Positions 38,996 to 48,202 are shown, counted from the first letter of the stretch. The stretch is 64,000 nt of DNA from Sphingobacterium sp. UGAL515B_05 (GCF_033097525.1 NZ_CP109907.1:6299397-6363396); one strand, 5' to 3'. Notes: a model not told the origin generated them from the letters alone. Numbers and translations are program-made.

Positions 38996-41554
38996 TCAAA
39001 ACGGAAATCCATCGTCTTCCACCACTTCCCCTTCATAAACACCCTCGAAAATATGCACCCTCTTTGTTCCTTGGTTGGGTATATACTTAGCTTTTGACTG
39101 CTCGAAATTCAAGGCATGGCGTTCGCAAAATTCCTTCACAGCATTTGATAATGTTTTCTGAGATAGCTTGTATTTCTCCTTCAATTCCCCAGCCACATAC
39201 TCATCATATTGCCTTTGGAAAGTGGCTACTTCCACATAGTCCATACGTAGCCACTGTGTGATATTGTCTTTGAAAAACTCCAATGTCTTCTCCCCAAATT
39301 GATTTGAGAACTTCTTATCCCATCCAATATTTGAAAGCTCCACCAATTCAACTTTACCTCCTTGCTGCAAATGGTACTGAATAGAAGAGATGACAAAATC
39401 GTCAAACCCTTTCCAATCTTCTTTTGTGAATCCTGAAGGGAACATTTTATTGTGAACGGCATCAACACCCCCATGGCGTGTGTAATAATCTGTAAACTCC
39501 ACCGGACGAATACGACGGCGTAAACCACCGTCTGTATCTTCATAAGAGAAATTGGTGTTGATTAGGATTTTTGGCATATCTTCTGGGCGGATCTCTTCCT
39601 CATTTTTGTAAAGCTTCTTCAATAACCCATAGCCTGTTGTTTGCTCTTTAAGGAATGACCAATCAATCTTTTTTGGGATATCGGCCATAAAAAAAACACG
39701 TTGACCATTCCAAGCCTGTAAGAACTTCTCATTAAATTGAACCATCGCACCAGGAACAGTACAAACCATAGTCATCTCCCGAAGAATATTTCCGAAGATA
39801 TTCTTACCTGAACCACCACCATTTTTGGGATCGGCCACCATTTCCTGAAGCACAATAATATATCCAGCTGATTCGGATTTAAAATCGTGGGACAGGTAAC
39901 CAATAACGTTTCTAATGTAGTCTTTTACTTCGCCTTCTTCTTCTCCAGTTGCATTTTTAAGGTAAGTTTGGAACAATTGTGAAGGTTGTACATCATCACC
40001 AAGATAATTACGAGATAGCATTTTATCTGTCCATATAAGGCCATCAATGTCGGCATAATCTAATTTCGTGATAGCGTCCGACGTGATCCGTATAGCGACA
40101 TTATTATAAAATTTATAACAACAATCAGCAGTGTCGTAAATACAGTCGCTATCATCAAATCGCTCAAGACGATTATCCATAATAAACTTACCTGATGACT
40201 GGATAAACTTTTCATAGGCATTACAAATATCCTTGTAAACATCCGCTTCCTCCTCCTGGATATAATCCTTCATATTATCAAAGAAGGTCATCACGTCAAT
40301 CCGATCAACAAATTTCCCATTGATCTGAATTGCCGCTTGCTTGTACGATCGGAACCCAAGGTTCTTGGCAACATTAAGAAAATCCTCACGGCTTATCTGT
40401 ATTTTATGGTTTTCATCATACTTCCAGAACACGCCATATGGATGCAGCTCCGCAAACTGCTCTTGCAATCGCTGAAACTCTTCCTTGGCTTCTTCTGAAA
40501 AATTTGGAGGGATGGTGGCCTGTCCATTGATTACAGCTTTCTTAACCAATGACTGCTCGACGTTACGCTTTACCTGACCGAATCCGCCTTGTACCAATTC
40601 ACGAAAAGCCGCTTTCTTATCTCCATTGTGCGTGAACTCGGCAAATAGCGTAGCCGGGTTGTAGCCGCGTTTCTCGTCCAGATCGGTGGAACTGGTGAAA
40701 ATGAAAAACACTCGCTTTTCACGGTTGAATGAAGCCGAAACACCATCCTCTTTACCCGGGCGTGTAAACCAAATAAACCTTGTGTTCTCACGAAGGAACT
40801 TCCAACCTTGCGATTCCATGAGTTGCACGGGGTCACACTGGCTATTGAAGTCCTCAAATGGATTTGTTGTATATATCGAATCCTGCGTCTGTGTAAGTTT
40901 AGGCGATGGGGCTACCTTAGTGATCTCACAATAACTCTGACATAAATTGATCAATGAGCAACGCTCTTCCCAAGTAATTACTGGAATAGGATTGTTTTGG
41001 TGAACGGTGTAACCCAATGACGGTGGGAAAAGGAAATAACCACCTTCACCACGTGTTTCCAGAAAGTTCACAGTCTTGGTAGGTTTCCGTTTACCCGAAG
41101 CATAATCCGCCTGTAATTCTTCATCAGTCTTCATACGGCCCGCAAGCTTTATGTTCCCCTGTGGTGCATGGTCTGCGATGCGGTATAAGATATGATAACC
41201 TCCTGAGGGTGTGCGGTGAATCCTAAGCCGAGCGTAAAGGTGTGGATAGAATTTTGCAATGTCACTGAGCAAAATTGCGTCAATACCCGGATAATATTTT
41301 GAGTCAATATCTATACATTCTAGGTTACCAGATACTACCCCACAGACAGCAGCAATTGCGGTAGTGTTCTTCTGCTCCATGACATACCACAACTCCCCTT
41401 CCTCGGCCACGCGCTGTTGAGCTTCGGCCCATGATCCATAAGGAGTTTTTGCTGGACGGCTTGCGTCAGCTTCCTCACGTACTGGAATTAGTGATATCCC
41501 ATCCTTCACCAACTCTGAAATCATTGGCCATATTTTCCCTAATTCAACCCCCAT
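38996..41554 (-). CDS. Replicative primase-helicase (PrimPol + SF3)
   Basis: The 852 aa protein has an N-terminal primase-polymerase-like part (residues about 30-210; ECIDIDSKYYPGID carries the acidic metal site, and RTPSGGYHILYR is the His motif). It also has a C-terminal SF3/D5-VapE-type ATPase with Walker A GGSGKNIFGN, Walker B-like RVFFMADIPKK and sensor KILINTNFSYED. Such fusions start phage replication by unwinding the origin and priming. It starts 1 base before the SF2 helicase stop in the same operon. Confidence 0.88.
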   Translation of the reverse strand: MGVELGKIWPMISELVKDGISLIPVREEADASRPAKTPYGSWAEAQQRVAEEGELWYVMEQKNTTAIAAVCGVVSGNLECIDIDSKYYPGIDAILLSDIAKFYPHLYARLRIHRTPSGGYHILYRIADHAPQGNIKLAGRMKTDEELQADYASGKRKPTKTVNFLETRGEGGYFLFPPSLGYTVHQNNPIPVITWEERCSLINLCQSYCEITKVAPSPKLTQTQDSIYTTNPFEDFNSQCDPVQLMESQGWKFLRENTRFIWFTRPGKEDGVSASFNREKRVFFIFTSSTDLDEKRGYNPATLFAEFTHNGDKKAAFRELVQGGFGQVKRNVEQSLVKKAVINGQATIPPNFSEEAKEEFQRLQEQFAELHPYGVFWKYDENHKIQISREDFLNVAKNLGFRSYKQAAIQINGKFVDRIDVMTFFDNMKDYIQEEEADVYKDICNAYEKFIQSSGKFIMDNRLERFDDSDCIYDTADCCYKFYNNVAIRITSDAITKLDYADIDGLIWTDKMLSRNYLGDDVQPSQLFQTYLKNATGEEEGEVKDYIRNVIGYLSHDFKSESAGYIIVLQEMVADPKNGGGSGKNIFGNILREMTMVCTVPGAMVQFNEKFLQAWNGQRVFFMADIPKKIDWSFLKEQTTGYGLLKKLYKNEEEIRPEDMPKILINTNFSYEDTDGGLRRRIRPVEFTDYYTRHGGVDAVHNKMFPSGFTKEDWKGFDDFVISSIQYHLQQGGKVELVELSNIGWDKKFSNQFGEKTLEFFKDNITQWLRMDYVEVATFQRQYDEYVAGELKEKYKLSQKTLSNAVKEFCERHALNFEQSKAKYIPNQGTKRVHIFEGVYEGEVVEDDGFPF

Positions 41555-41555
41555 C

Positions 41556-43055
41556 TTATCGTAATTGTATGTCTGTAAATTCTATTGTATTTGCTCCTAT
41601 CATTCTGGATTGAATATCTACCCAAGTAGACTTGTACCCCATAGCCGCTCCAAAAGCGGAAAGAAATCCCTTTTGCACCTGCTCCTTAGCCTTGGCAACA
41701 CGGGTTGCAAAAACCTGCTTCTTCTTCATCTTGGCATAAATAGCAAGTTCATTTGGAGATAGCTCGGAAATCTTTCGGCCAACTAGATTGCTGTAATGAC
41801 TAGTTACCTCCACCAATTCCCCTTGCTCCAATTCCTTTTCGGTCAATGGCCTTTCGTGTCCACAGAATGGACAGATACGTTGCGTTGTTGAAATAATGGA
41901 TTCGCACGAAGGGCAAAGGGCTACTGGTGCAACACCTTCGCCTTTTTTGGAACGCTTAGTAACCTCCCACATATTTTCCCAATCACGATCCTCGAAGTAC
42001 AATCCGTGACGTTCCCAGTTTCCACCGTAATCCAGTACACGAAAGTGTGTTTTTATGGGTGTACCGTCGGGAGCCCAAACTGGCCTGCTCCCGCGACCTA
42101 TCATTTGGAGGTAAAGAGGTAGTGAGGTTGTTGCGCGGTTGAGTATAACCAAATCAACAGCCGGCGCGTCGAACCCCTTTGTCAAACTCGCCACCGATAC
42201 GCAAATATTTGCAAGCCCCAATTCAGTAAACTTGGCTAGCTCATACGAACCGTTTTCAAGTTGGGAATGGTATTCAATGGATGCAAATCCCTCGGCCCGC
42301 AAACGTTCATTCATATCGCGTGCATGCTTGATGGATGAGACGAAAATCATACACTTTTTAAAAGTAGCGGAACGGAGGTCTTCGAAAATACCGTCGTACA
42401 CGGCTGCGGTTGAAAAGGCTGCGGTCTGCGATTGCTCTGTATACTCACCATTACGCATTTCAAGGATATCAGTATCTGCCTTTGTGCGGGCCAAGTGCTG
42501 GTATGAACAGAGGAACCCTTGTTGGATCAGTTCGTCTACCTGACAACACACAACACAGGTATTGTAAAGCTCGGATAGGTGTTTAGCAACTCTACCATCG
42601 GGCGTTGCAGTAAATCCAAGGATATACGGATTGCTCACCTCTATCAATCTACGGATGATATTTGAAGGTGTTCCGATATGGGCTTCATCGACAATGATAA
42701 GTGGAGGAAATTCCAATTGCGCCAGTTGTTCCAGGATCAAAGGCCGACGCGTAAGAGTTTGGGCCATTGCGATATAAAGTTGCCCAGGTTTTATTTGGAC
42801 GTGCTTTTTACCATTTGCTATTTCAATACCCCCTGCTTCGCCAATAATCTGGTCAAAAATCTTGTTAGTCTCACTGATGATGACTACGGCACGGCCATTA
42901 GCAATAGACTTGTAGGCAACGTCAATAAACATTTTGGTCTTTCCGGATCCTGTAGGAGCGCAGGCAATAACCCGTCGGTAATCTCTGAGGGCCACAGCTA
43001 AGTTTTTTACAAATTCAGCTTGGTATGGTCGTAATGTTGGAAGCGTAACTTTCAT
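41556..43055 (-). CDS. SF2 DEAH helicase with zinc finger
   Basis: The 499 aa helicase has motif I APTGSGKTKMF (about residues 34-44), motif II VDEAHIG, motif III FTATPDGR and motif VI GRGSRP. A four-Cys zinc finger (CPSC...CPFC, about residues 380-405) lies near the C-terminus. It resembles phage UvsW/RecG-like or RadD-like helicases. It is translationally coupled (ATGA) to a tiny upstream frame at 43052-43108. Confidence 0.88.
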   Translation of the reverse strand: MKVTLPTLRPYQAEFVKNLAVALRDYRRVIACAPTGSGKTKMFIDVAYKSIANGRAVVIISETNKIFDQIIGEAGGIEIANGKKHVQIKPGQLYIAMAQTLTRRPLILEQLAQLEFPPLIIVDEAHIGTPSNIIRRLIEVSNPYILGFTATPDGRVAKHLSELYNTCVVCCQVDELIQQGFLCSYQHLARTKADTDILEMRNGEYTEQSQTAAFSTAAVYDGIFEDLRSATFKKCMIFVSSIKHARDMNERLRAEGFASIEYHSQLENGSYELAKFTELGLANICVSVASLTKGFDAPAVDLVILNRATTSLPLYLQMIGRGSRPVWAPDGTPIKTHFRVLDYGGNWERHGLYFEDRDWENMWEVTKRSKKGEGVAPVALCPSCESIISTTQRICPFCGHERPLTEKELEQGELVEVTSHYSNLVGRKISELSPNELAIYAKMKKKQVFATRVAKAKEQVQKGFLSAFGAAMGYKSTWVDIQSRMIGANTIEFTDIQLR

Positions 43056-43108
43056 GCCACTACCTCACTTTCTGGTAGCGCGCAAAAAATCAATACATGA
43101 TCTGTCAT
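43052..43108 (-). CDS. 18-residue leader peptide before the helicase
   Basis: ATG at 43108 to TGA 43054-43052 encodes MTDHVLIFCALPESEVVA. Its stop overlaps the helicase start as ATGA. It directly follows leader element copy D. This looks like a leader peptide coupling helicase translation to the structured leader. It is too short to be sure it is made. Confidence 0.5.
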   Translation of the reverse strand: MTDHVLIFCALPESEVVA

Positions 43109-43116
43109 GCGGATAA

Positions 43117-43178
43117 ATTTTTGTTAGAGATTTTTTTAATGAAGCGGTGAAAGGGTTTGCCCTCCACAGTCACCGCTT
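43117..43178 (-). promoter_or_regulatory. Leader RNA element, copy D
   Basis: Perfect 9 bp stem AAGCGGTGA (43142-43150) with TCACCGCTT (43170-43178), loop with TTTGCCCTCC (43156-43165), then TTGTTAGAGA (43121-43130). It lies within the early operon between SSB and helicase genes. Confidence 0.65.
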
Positions 43179-43210
43179 TTAGTAATGTTGGTGCTAGAAC
43201 GCCACTCTTT

Positions 43211-43585
43211 TTAGAATGGTAGATCGTCGTCGTCATCCACGGTTTGGACTGGAGCCGATCCTCCGCCACCTTGCGACCAATCTTTCAGATTACCAAGGAT
43301 TGGCTGGTTGGCATTAAGCCAATCACTATTTCCTTTATTTGCATTGTAAACTTCTGAAGGAAGTGATTTAGCAACGAAACCATTTTGCCCATACTGATCT
43401 TGTTCTTCTCTAATTACAACACGAACATCCATATAAACGGCACCATCTTTCAACGTGAGGTGGTTTCCTTCGATAGGGAGCAATACGCATTTGACCATTT
43501 CGCCTGCTTTATTTTTCTTGTCTACGATAACTGCCTGAGTTAATTTTGTTAGGGCTATTGAGCCAGTAAGTGTTTTGTTTGACAT
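43211..43585 (-). CDS. ssb: Single-stranded DNA-binding protein
   Basis: The 124 aa protein has a short OB-fold-like core (IALTKLTQAVIV; MDVRVVIREEQDQYG), a Gly-rich linker and an acidic tip VDDDDDLPF, the typical protein-interaction tail of SSBs. Its position between recombination and helicase genes fits a role in phage replication. The core is shorter than host SSB, as is common in phages. Confidence 0.8.
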   Translation of the reverse strand: MSNKTLTGSIALTKLTQAVIVDKKNKAGEMVKCVLLPIEGNHLTLKDGAVYMDVRVVIREEQDQYGQNGFVAKSLPSEVYNANKGNSDWLNANQPILGNLKDWSQGGGGSAPVQTVDDDDDLPF

Positions 43586-43629
43586 CTTATTATTGTTTTA
43601 AATATTGAAAGTTTACTATTAATAGAACA

Positions 43630-43983
43630 CTAGGAAGCCTTTAACTGTTCATTTCGATCCGCTTCCAGACTATCCATGATATCCGAAATGGTTTCAGGTG
43701 CTAGCCTGGAAAAGAAGTCCATCGCTCGATATAATTCCGCAGGCGCTTCGAACTGGACGGTATCATTGTCCCGTGGGCTGAAGTGTTTTCGGAACTCTTT
43801 GAGCAGAAAAGCTGAGCTTTCACGTGCCTTCCGTAGATGATTATTCATTACCGGATTCCAAAACTTAATCGGTTCGAAGAAACATTTGTCAACGTTTTCG
43901 GCGCACTGCAAGAAAAGGTAGTACGCATTTATCTGATAATACATTTCCTCGGCTTGGTCTTGCGTTAGGTGGACTTGGTTCAT
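43630..43983 (-). CDS. Hypothetical early protein, 117 aa
   Basis: This helical, aromatic-rich protein (AEEMYYQINAYYLFLQCAENVDKCFFEP) has a C-terminal helix SDIMDSLEADRNEQLKAS. It overlaps the next upstream gene by 4 bases within the early operon. The function is unknown. Confidence 0.6.
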   Translation of the reverse strand: MNQVHLTQDQAEEMYYQINAYYLFLQCAENVDKCFFEPIKFWNPVMNNHLRKARESSAFLLKEFRKHFSPRDNDTVQFEAPAELYRAMDFFSRLAPETISDIMDSLEADRNEQLKAS

Positions 43984-44357
43984 GGTTTGGGGTCTCCTTT
44001 CGTGATGCCGTAGCCGTATTTTTTATCAATTTGACGTAGAAAGAACCTATCATACCAGTTAGCTTTTCTTAAGTTCTTGGCTTCTCCAAAATATTGAGCT
44101 CTTCTTATTGCAATAGTCGTCTCATTCATTCGGGAGAAGTAGTCAGTGAAACGAAGTCGGTACCACCCTTTGATAATTAATTTTTTATCAAGCCAACAGA
44201 TTAACGCTTCAGTGAAACAATAGAGACAAACAATTGAATAATATGGAAGCCCAATAAGCAGACAAATAATATATTGCAATAAACCTTCCCTGTTCCCGAT
44301 CGCTAATCCTGTCATGAATGCGTTAGCTATAAAATAGATATAGATTAAGTGTATCAT
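43980..44357 (-). CDS. Small membrane protein, paralogue of the 296-664 gene
   Basis: The 125 aa product has two N-terminal membrane segments (about residues 3-20 and 27-52) and a C-terminal half with GWYRLRFTDYFSRM and RFFLRQIDKKYGYGITK, almost the same as the left-arm copy. It overlaps both neighbours by 4 bases in the early operon. The two copies differ most in their membrane segments. The function is unknown. Confidence 0.7.
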   Translation of the reverse strand: MIHLIYIYFIANAFMTGLAIGNREGLLQYIICLLIGLPYYSIVCLYCFTEALICWLDKKLIIKGWYRLRFTDYFSRMNETTIAIRRAQYFGEAKNLRKANWYDRFFLRQIDKKYGYGITKGDPKP

Positions 44358-44674
44358 CCTCCAATCTCCTTCCCAAAAAGTAGTTCCACCACCTCACCTT
44401 TATTCAATCTAATTGCGTTCAAAAATCTAAGACCATTACAATAGTAAGTCGCAGGTATAACAAATAAACTTGGAGAATAACCAGTCATTACGCCAATAAC
44501 ATAATCTCTTGAGTCGGAATCCCAAAACTTACACACATCTCCAACTCTTGCATTTTTGTCTTCAACACGATTATCGATTTTTATTTTTGAACCATCAGCA
44601 AACTCAATTTCCTCACTAATGCCAACTGCATCTTCCAAAGCGGCTAGCCGTCTTAATATTTCTTTTTTCCCCAT
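44354..44674 (-). CDS. Hypothetical early protein, 106 aa
   Basis: An N-terminal helix (KKEILRRLAALEDAVGIS) is followed by a beta-rich part with GDVCKFWDSDSRDYVIGVMTGY. This recalls the small beta-barrel 'YopX-like' or Tudor-like phage proteins. It is coupled at both ends by overlaps. Confidence 0.55.
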   Translation of the reverse strand: MGKKEILRRLAALEDAVGISEEIEFADGSKIKIDNRVEDKNARVGDVCKFWDSDSRDYVIGVMTGYSPSLFVIPATYYCNGLRFLNAIRLNKGEVVELLFGKEIGG

Positions 44675-45843
44675 TACGCAGCCCTCTTTTTACTAACACG
44701 TGCCACAGCCTTGTATTTAGCTTCGTACACAACATCAGCATGTTCAACCATTTCACCAGTAGCTTTGGCCTGCTTTTCAGCAAACATTCGCATACTATCC
44801 AATTTTACCTTTGCAAGATCTTCCGCAGTTGTGCCGCTGTTGGTCAGGTAATACTCTATCACAGCGCGCCAACCATCTACACTACCCACTACAACCGAAT
44901 ACGATTCAATAGTCTTTGGCGCTTCCTCCTGTCTGTTTGCCTGCGCAACCATGACAGTAACATTCGCCTGTTGTTTTGCTTTGGCGGCTTCATCTGCAGC
45001 GCGCTTCTCTGCTGCCAATCGAGCTTCCTCCGCTTCTTGCTCTTGCTTTAGGCGGAGTTCTTCAGCAGTTTTATTATCAGCTATTCCCTGTTCTAATTCG
45101 GCAACGCGGGCAGGGAACATTTCAAGGATGTATTCCGCATACTTAGTGACTTCGCTAGTGAAATGCGTTGAGCAAGTGGCAAATCGCTCAGCTGTACGCA
45201 CCTCTCCGATCAAATCCTCCGAGCCAACCAACGAAATAGTTTCCCACGCTTCTGTTGAAAGCTTAGCGTTGACGAAAGATTGGATAGCTGCCTTGGCTTC
45301 CTCAGCGTTTGCTAAATCAAAGTTACTGTATACTTGCAGGATAGTACGTTTTGTTTCGCCAAGTAATGCCGCATATCCGTTTCTCAATTGCGTTTCCAGA
45401 TTGGCAATGTCATCAATCCTCTTTTGCTTACGTTGGAGTTCCTCACGTTCTTTACGTGCAGCTTCAGCTGCTTCTTCCGCGTGGATCTTTGCCGACTTAT
45501 CACGCAATTTTTGGATAGGATCGTACAAATCTTTTCCCAATTCATTTTCAATCGCTGTGAATGCTTTAATGAAAGCGTGTGCTTTTTCGGTGTATACTGC
45601 ACGAGTTTCATTCATGAACTTGACGGCCTTCTTAGCGGACACTTGCCAGTTCATCAATTCATCATCCATTTCTTTGGTCAACTTATCTCCAACTTTATTT
45701 GCTTTTGCAATTAGCGCGGCTTGCTTAGTTGAATATTTCGCAAGCATATTAGATGACGTTGTATAAACAGCACCTGCACTTTGCAGGTCTGTTTGTGACA
45801 GGTGTATTGCTAGACCTGTGGTTTGATTTTCTTGTGTTGCCAT
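44674..45843 (-). CDS. Coiled-coil recombination-module protein
   Basis: The 389 aa protein has a long, charged coiled coil (Glu/Lys/Ala-rich, about residues 110-300) and compact ends. It lies next to the PD-(D/E)XK nuclease and upstream of SSB. Its size and coiled-coil middle are like DUF1351-type and phage nuclease-partner proteins, so it may be the nuclease's partner. It has no ATPase or nuclease motif. Confidence 0.6.
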   Translation of the reverse strand: MATQENQTTGLAIHLSQTDLQSAGAVYTTSSNMLAKYSTKQAALIAKANKVGDKLTKEMDDELMNWQVSAKKAVKFMNETRAVYTEKAHAFIKAFTAIENELGKDLYDPIQKLRDKSAKIHAEEAAEAARKEREELQRKQKRIDDIANLETQLRNGYAALLGETKRTILQVYSNFDLANAEEAKAAIQSFVNAKLSTEAWETISLVGSEDLIGEVRTAERFATCSTHFTSEVTKYAEYILEMFPARVAELEQGIADNKTAEELRLKQEQEAEEARLAAEKRAADEAAKAKQQANVTVMVAQANRQEEAPKTIESYSVVVGSVDGWRAVIEYYLTNSGTTAEDLAKVKLDSMRMFAEKQAKATGEMVEHADVVYEAKYKAVARVSKKRAA

Positions 45844-45845
45844 AA

Positions 45846-46994
45846 TTAAAACGGTAATGGATCAGAAACTGGTTCGTTAATAACAGTAGACTTCTTTGGA
45901 AGGGGTTCGATATTCTGAGCAGCCTTATAAGCTTTTTCAACGTAATTCTTAGTTTTATCACCGCCCCTCTGTATAGGCTCCATTGTCTCCTCCGCAACCC
46001 CAAACTTTCTTCCAACAAACTCACCAATACCCTCCCGACGGATAACCGAGGACAGCCCCTGCTCACGATCTGCAATTGAAAAAGTTCCGCCGATTGTTGT
46101 GTATACCTTCGATTCGGCCTTACTTGCATAGCGAATATCTGCAAGGGTCATAACTGCTTCAACCTCAGCAGTGGTAATCTCCCCTGTCCAATCTTTGAGG
46201 TTGTAAGTTGGAGTTTCGCCACGCCACTCCTTTGGCGACCAATTATATGCAGCATCCAATGGAAGATCCGGGAAGTTTTCTTCCCACAATTGGCGCTCGG
46301 CTTCCAGTTGCAAACCATTGCTGCGGTAAAAACCGTGACGACCTGACTTGAAATTAATGATCGCTCGGATCTCTTTGGCGACTTTGCATTCCCTCGGCTC
46401 ACCTTTACGCGAGCCAGTCTTATATGGGTTTTCATAATCCAAGCCATCAACTTGGATAGTCATATTACAAACCAAGTCGATCAATGTGCCGTAACCTCTT
46501 TGGCTAAGTAGGACGTATTCAATACCCAACGGCACCACTTGGTAATCCAAATAGAATTGAATGAAAGAACATAAGTCGCTCCGCAATTTCTCCACCCACT
46601 CTTTTGTTTCCGGTTGGTAAAAGGTGTTTTCCGCTAGATAATTTTCTACCACCATTTCAATTTCCTCAAAGTCGTAGTGTTGGTTAATTAGGAATTTTCC
46701 GATCTCCAAATGCAAAAGAGTTCCGTATTGCTGCGCTATTTCCAACAAGCGCCCGGCTTCTTTAGTACCATGCTTACAATACCATTCCAATAATGGTTGC
46801 TCCATCGGACTGCACTGGTTGATAGCCGTGGTGAGTGATGTATAAAGCCTCAATGGCGATTCGCAAGGTTTGCAGTCTTGGTTAAGACGGATATATGATC
46901 GGCCAGCGCCAAAATTAACTCTACCAACTTTGTAAGCAGGTAGGCGTAATGCGGTTTCGTTGAACCAATCTGGTAATATAATTTCTACGTTCAT
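45846..46994 (-). CDS. PD-(D/E)XK exonuclease
   Basis: The ATG at 46994 is chosen because it leaves a 7-base gap to the previous gene. The 382 aa product has GTLIDLVCNM (Asp) followed about 40 residues later by RAIINFKSGRHG, the D...(N)-x-K form of the PD-(D/E)XK core. An upstream conserved H/E helix is also present (GTLLHLEIGKFL, with the His about residue 90). It is like RecB/YqaJ-type phage exonucleases for single-strand annealing recombination. Asn in place of the usual Glu before Lys is worth noting. Confidence 0.7.
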   Translation of the reverse strand: MNVEIILPDWFNETALRLPAYKVGRVNFGAGRSYIRLNQDCKPCESPLRLYTSLTTAINQCSPMEQPLLEWYCKHGTKEAGRLLEIAQQYGTLLHLEIGKFLINQHYDFEEIEMVVENYLAENTFYQPETKEWVEKLRSDLCSFIQFYLDYQVVPLGIEYVLLSQRGYGTLIDLVCNMTIQVDGLDYENPYKTGSRKGEPRECKVAKEIRAIINFKSGRHGFYRSNGLQLEAERQLWEENFPDLPLDAAYNWSPKEWRGETPTYNLKDWTGEITTAEVEAVMTLADIRYASKAESKVYTTIGGTFSIADREQGLSSVIRREGIGEFVGRKFGVAEETMEPIQRGGDKTKNYVEKAYKAAQNIEPLPKKSTVINEPVSDPLPF

Positions 46995-47001
46995 AATATG
47001 G

Positions 47002-47352
47002 TTAAAAGTTAAGCTGATGGATATTTCCAATTACTTTTTTATTGTTAAGGTACCCTTGAGTCATTGGTTGATAAAAAACACGTCCTTTATCCGAATACTT
47101 AAGTGTAGGCAAGTTATCCCAAATTACTACTGTATGCACTCGCCCTTTTGGATTGACCAACTCGTCCCCAACATAAACTTCTTGGTCACCAATCCTAGCA
47201 ACCAATTGCCCAACTGTTTCAGGCAGCACCTTATAAGCATGACGTAAATCCATGATTTCACAATCGCCAGCACATCCTCTCCAATCAATCAAAAATCCTT
47301 TATGCCAAGTTTTTCTGTCTTCACATAGACCCCGATATTTTCCTGCTTCCAT
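47002..47352 (-). CDS. YopX-like small protein
   Basis: The 116 aa protein contains GQLVARIGDQEVYVGDELVNPKGRVHTVVIW. The Y-x-G-D core is typical of YopX-type phage proteins that follow recombination genes. An N-terminal cysteine pair (GCAGDC) is unusual. The function is unknown. Confidence 0.5.
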   Translation of the reverse strand: MEAGKYRGLCEDRKTWHKGFLIDWRGCAGDCEIMDLRHAYKVLPETVGQLVARIGDQEVYVGDELVNPKGRVHTVVIWDNLPTLKYSDKGRVFYQPMTQGYLNNKKVIGNIHQLNF

Positions 47353-48131
47353 TACTTCACCTCCTCCACTTCTTGAAACTCTTCCGACGACGCTGCACTC
47401 CCACCGCCCAACTGCAATAAACTACCGCTGGTAATCATGTTTGTAGTCAACCTGCTAAGATCCGCACCTGATTCCACGTACCCGCGAACCGCTTCGATAG
47501 TCTCCTCAGTAAAGTTTGGTACCAATTGAACTATTGGGTAGTTCTTTGCCATTCCAGGAGTGTACGACTGCACCTTTTTTACCATTAAGCTAAATGGAAA
47601 ACCAACGATTGAACCTGATCTTGCAAGAACCATATCGAATGCCTGAACAATACTAGGTATAGTTGTCTCTTTGGCTTTCGTACTAAATGTCCAATACCCC
47701 AAAATGCCCTTCATCTCAAGCAACACAAACCGAAGGGTAAGAGTACGTGCGAATAACTTGCGAATAGCTTTTACGCTAGGATCATCTGCTGACAATCCCT
47801 CAACATAAGCACCTTTACCATCTTTGCCTCCTTGCGGATTCCAAACAGTGAATACTTCACCATTTCCCCATCCAAGGCGTTTACCTTTGTCCCATGCTTC
47901 GAATTGTTCATTGCAAACCTCTTCGATATTATTGGAAACAAATGCCACCTTTAGTTCAGTTGGCTTGTCTCCAAACAGACTTACGAATCTGTTTGCAAAA
48001 TCTCCACTGGCGCGGAAATAATCTAATGATGTAGGTAAACCGCGTTCGGTTTTCATTCCTACTTTAATTCTACCGATTTCGGGTAGCGTTCTGCCCTGCT
48101 GAACCGTTCCCGTTGAAATACGTCCTTTCAT
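47352..48131 (-). CDS. gp3-like (recombination-directionality-factor-like) protein
   Basis: The 259 aa product shows the gp3-family layout: GRIKVG...LPTSLDYFRASGDFANRF near the start, GDKPTELKVAFVSNN, RLGWGNGEVFTVWNP, and FSLMVKKVQSYTPG. In phages with serine integrases such proteins control excision; here the integrase is a tyrosine type, so another DNA role is likely. It is directly downstream of leader copy E. Confidence 0.5.
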   Translation of the reverse strand: MKGRISTGTVQQGRTLPEIGRIKVGMKTERGLPTSLDYFRASGDFANRFVSLFGDKPTELKVAFVSNNIEEVCNEQFEAWDKGKRLGWGNGEVFTVWNPQGGKDGKGAYVEGLSADDPSVKAIRKLFARTLTLRFVLLEMKGILGYWTFSTKAKETTIPSIVQAFDMVLARSGSIVGFPFSLMVKKVQSYTPGMAKNYPIVQLVPNFTEETIEAVRGYVESGADLSRLTTNMITSGSLLQLGGGSAASSEEFQEVEEVK

Positions 48132-48132
48132 T

Positions 48133-48202
48133 TTCTTTGTTAGAGTTCTTTAAGGGCTCCTGCCCATTTTCTACTAGCGCTTTAGTTTGCCCTCTGCTGC
48201 GC
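48133..48202 (-). promoter_or_regulatory. Leader RNA element, copy E
   Basis: TTCTTTGTTAGAG (48133-48145) lies 2 bases before the start codon. Next come GGGC/GCCC around 48155-48165, stem AGCGC (48176-48180) with GCGC (48199-48202), and loop TTTGCCCTCTGC. The upper part overlaps the end of the small gene at 48174. Confidence 0.55.

Noticed and set aside
44951..45766. Rightward frame of 271 codons
   Set aside because: It is antisense to the coiled-coil gene; Ser/Ala-rich content comes from its Glu/Lys/Ala codons.
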